64,000 bases of DNA, from positions 10,007,489 to 10,071,488 of the forward strand of contig OX453280.1 of the NCBI GenBank assembly GCA_949710005.1, given 5' to 3'. The notes below the pieces were generated by a model. It saw only the letters and a list, made by a program, of their open reading frames with translations. It was not told the origin of the DNA and did no database searches. The position numbers and the translations under genes were made by a program. Below, piece by piece: positions 61,476 to 64,000 of the stretch. The stretch is from Ricordea florida (taxonomy: Eukaryota > Cnidaria > Anthozoa > Corallimorpharia > Ricordeidae). Within the stretch, counting starts at the first letter, position 1. Every line of letters starts with the position of its first letter.

Positions 61476-61805
61476 TTTTTTTGTCTCAGAAACCGTACTT
61501 ATGCAGGGGTGGGCTTGGATAGGGATGGTAAATTCTTTGCATCCACTTTCCTCAAACTTTGTAAAAACTTTGCAAAACTTATTCTGGATGTTGGAAAGGG
61601 AGGGTTCAGTATAAGGTTTAGTGAGGCTTAGCATCGGCTTGGCATCGGCTTGGCATCGGCTTGGCATCGGCTTGGCATCGGCTTGGCATCGGCTTGGCAT
61701 CGGCTTGGCATCGGCTTAGTAAAATCTCAAGCAAATTTTCTGATAAATCTTTGGATAATAAAAAAAAAATTTCTGCTGGTCTCAGAAACCGCTTTTCCCT
61801 ACTAC
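61411..61805. repeat. Polinton right terminal inverted repeat
   Basis: About 395 bp, the complement of 46,307-46,693. It contains the start and first codons of PolB. Confidence 0.95.
61630..61717. repeat. 11-bp tandem repeat in the right TIR (8 units)
   Basis: Unit AGCATCGGCTT/GGCATCGGCTT, the complement of the left array, with one unit more. Confidence 0.95.
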
Positions 61806-61811
61806 TTAGCG
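61806..61811. other. Polinton target-site duplication, right
   Basis: TTAGCG directly after CCCTACTAC. The left terminus has one extra A, so the boundary is uncertain by one base. Confidence 0.85.
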
Positions 61812-62017
61812 TAATACTTCCTCGCAAGATGGAGCAATCTTTCATTCTTCGCTAAGGTCATCGCTCGTTCATCTTCAAGGGCTAACAAAGCTTTTCTTCT
61901 TTTATCTTCTTTGTTCGCCGCTCTAGCCTTTCTCTTTCGCTTTCTTCTTTCGTTCTGCATTGCTGCTCTTTCTTTATGGGTATTCTTTCTCCAAGAAAAT
62001 GGCTGGTTTGTCTTCAT
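61806..62017 (-). pseudogene. Host basic ORF, 5' part (split by the Polinton)
   Basis: Starting at ATG 62,017 (MKTNQPFSWRKNTHKERAAM) the frame is very basic (ERRKRKRKARAANKEDKRRK) and runs to the Polinton edge at RKYYAK. The rest lies at 46,213-46,306. An upstream in-frame reading exists to about 62,095 without a clear start. The ORF could be a small nuclear or ribosomal-type protein, or an upstream exon of the kinase gene. It is not recognised. Confidence 0.5.
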
Positions 62018-62099
62018 AATATTTATACGCTGCTTATTGCTGCCGTCGATATTTCCCGCCTCAGAGCCTTTTCCCGCGTAAAATTGGGTCAGCAATGAT

Positions 62100-64000
62100 G
62101 CTCAATTAGATAATTATTTCATTTATGACACGCGAAATCTCCATAACGGGTGAAACTTTGGCTTGGTTGGATTAATTGATACCTTTTAGGGAATGCAATC
62201 GTTCATCAACGACTTAATTTGTCCAACAATTCCAACATTTGACATATTTTACTCTGTAATACAGTAGCTCCTACACATTTCAAGGAGCAAGGATGTGTTC
62301 TTTAATTTATATTAACTTTTGCATAGATTTTTACATGATAGAAGAAATTGTGTGCACTAAAACTGGTCTGAAAAAGATTATGCATAGGCTTTATGTCAAA
62401 CCTGTGCATTAATAATCAAGTTGTAAGAAAATATTCCAAGGGTAGGGTGACTCCTGATGTAATTTTAATAAATTTATTTGATCCTGTTAGCCCTTTAACC
62501 AAACAAAAAATAACTAGTTTCCAAACCCTGGGCCTTACAAAATACTTCAAAAAATTGAATTCCAGCCCTTTCAAATACCTGAAGCCTGAAAAATGGTACC
62601 CCTAAGCAGATCCTTTGATTGTGTATAAAGGAGATATCATTCACTTCTCCTCCGTCTGCTCAAGTCCTTTATCAGAGGCAACTGGAGCATTGTTCTGGCA
62701 CCCATCCACAATGCACGGGTACATTTTTCAGTTAAAATGTATGTGGGTTTATTTCATTCTTGACTGAAAGTAGATTACTATGAGCAGGATATTTTTTTGC
62801 CAAGATCACCTAATTGGATTTGAGTAAGATAGATGCAAGGTAGGTTTCAAGAACTGAAAATCGTTCCAAACCCACAATTTGGCAACATCACACCCCCCCC
62901 CCCCTCCAACACACACCACGGCTACCTTCTCGCCCCTGGTCTGCAACCCCATTCACATAAGGAAACAAGAAATCACTGCATTCAGTTTCTGTTGAATAGC
63001 TTGAATTTATTATCACCAGATCATGATCATAACAATAAATACACATGTATAGACTACTGTAAACATATTATTATTCGCTCAAAATATTTCCCCAATTCTG
63101 ATTGGCTAAAAGCACATGTTTAATTCACCATAACCAGTTACTGATGACCAAATTTGGAAAAACGTTTGTGTTTAATGAGAAATGACGTCAAAAATGTAGC
63201 CTACAGGTTAATGAACAGTTAACTGAGAAGACCTGGGGACAAGGTTGAGTTGCTTTGGTTGTGAAAACAAAAATGGCCGACACTTCACCCGTTTCCAGAG
63301 TAATAACTACAGCTGGAACTAGGCAAAGTAATAGTTAAAAACATAGCAAAAACAGCAATAAGACAACTCATTCATTCAGTAACTGCTTAATATTAACTAT
63401 TAACACTTGAGAATTAAATCATGCCCTTTTTTAAAATAATAAATTTCAAAATACAATAAGTTTATTTTGGAATTTCCTTTAAGTGTGCAATATGCAGTAT
63501 AAAATCAGCTTTGTTGTGCTTTAAATGTGCTCATCATTTACACTGGCCATAGGCAATCATTATTGCGGTTCCATTTAAGAGGCTCTTCTCATGTCTTGAT
63601 CATGTGATCAACTTTTGGTAATCACGAAAGCATAGCAAAAGCTGAAAGAGCATATTAAGATTAGGCAACCTGAAAATTTTCAGCCCTATCCCTCAAAAGA
63701 AGCAATAATTCATGCAATGGCCACCAAAAGTTGGAAGCATTGTATGAGAAAAACAACTTTACCATCCAGTCACATGTGCATGGTTTTACATAAGAATTCT
63801 GTAATTTCGAAATTTTCAAAACTGTCATGAAATAATACCAAAAGCATTACAGGGCTCAAATATCCTTTTAAGTCATAACAGGCAATTTGAGTCCTTAAAT
63901 GGGGAAGGAAAATATTTAACGACAGTTTAAACATTTTAGAACTTACAAGGATTTGTATCAAAAACCATGCAAGAGTGACTTAGTGGCAAAAGTTGTTTTT
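62100..64000. other. Non-coding host DNA
   Basis: AT-rich with a poly-C tract near 62,888-62,902. No gene, RNA or transposon feature is recognised. If the kinase transcript starts upstream of the Polinton, its promoter would lie here; none is evident. Confidence 0.4.

Larger units (their letters stand above)
46307..61805. mobile_element. Polinton/Maverick (adintovirus-like) element, nearly intact
   Basis: 15.5 kb between ~390-bp terminal inverted repeats with a 6-bp target duplication. It encodes protein-primed PolB, retroviral-type integrase, A32-type ATPase, candidate major capsid and penton proteins and a set of small virion-like proteins, all with open frames. The outer genes are plus on the left (two) and PolB minus on the right. 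The structural block from 47,759 to 56,241 is entirely minus, with the integrase plus at 56,275. Polintons are self-synthesising elements related to virophages and adenovirus-like viruses. The presence of capsid and ATPase genes means it could have, or descend from something with, a virion stage. No adenain-type protease was recognised. Confidence 0.95.

Noticed and set aside
61476-61700. N-terminal extension of PolB rich in SRCQADAKPMP repeats
   Set aside because: It is the 11-bp TIR tandem array read in frame. The same array lies on the left, outside any gene start, so the start was placed at 61,475.

Overview
The window looks like animal nuclear DNA, most probably from an anthozoan cnidarian such as a coral. 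It is AT-rich and intron-bearing, with nested degraded transposons of many classes (L1-like LINE, CR1-like LINEs, Penelope-like, BEL/Pao, DIRS, Gypsy-like, Crypton, hAT, Helitron, MITEs, Polinton). The species call is inference; no species-diagnostic gene was recognised.

Layout. 0.6-14 kb: a decayed L1-like LINE (minus strand), interrupted by a Crypton tyrosine-recombinase transposon (about 4.3-6.5 kb). Further along it is interrupted by a roughly 6-kb element edged by CCATGG-rich arrays (7.7-13.8 kb), which itself holds a hAT element (11.1-13.4 kb). 14-28.4 kb: relics of an older Polinton (a PolB half and three capsid-gene pieces). The capsid relic is split by a Penelope-like element whose reverse transcriptase is in turn split by a BEL/Pao retrotransposon with identical 146-bp LTRs. 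28.4-41.4 kb: a Gypsy-like LTR and gag, CR1 remnants, a tRNA-Gln-like sequence, a DIRS fragment, a 140-146-bp tandem repeat, a Helitron Rep fragment and a CR1-like LINE with a long intact reverse-transcriptase ORF. 41.4-46.3 kb: non-coding host DNA with MITEs and a single-exon protein kinase gene.

The most interesting object is a nearly intact 15.5-kb Polinton/Maverick (adintovirus-like) element at 46,307-61,805. It has about 390-bp terminal inverted repeats with 11-bp tandem units and a 6-bp target-site duplication (TTAGCG). All 15 ORFs are open. Recognised proteins are protein-primed family-B DNA polymerase, retroviral-type integrase, A32-type packaging ATPase, a probable major capsid protein and a probable penton protein. 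The rest are five small membrane or coiled-coil proteins, a 529-aa tail-anchored protein, a 189-aa helical protein, a 75-aa protein, a Cys/His-repeat protein and one unknown. No adenain-like protease was recognised.

Ten minus-strand genes of the structural block each carry a YTTAAA / YCTAAAGA-like box 23-37 bases upstream of the start, which looks like a common late-promoter element. The two outermost genes (PolB and the Cys/His protein) start inside the inverted repeats. They therefore share their first codons, and continue into related SAP-like domains. The element landed in a small basic host ORF just upstream of the kinase exon; the ORF reads straight through once the element and one copy of the duplication are removed.
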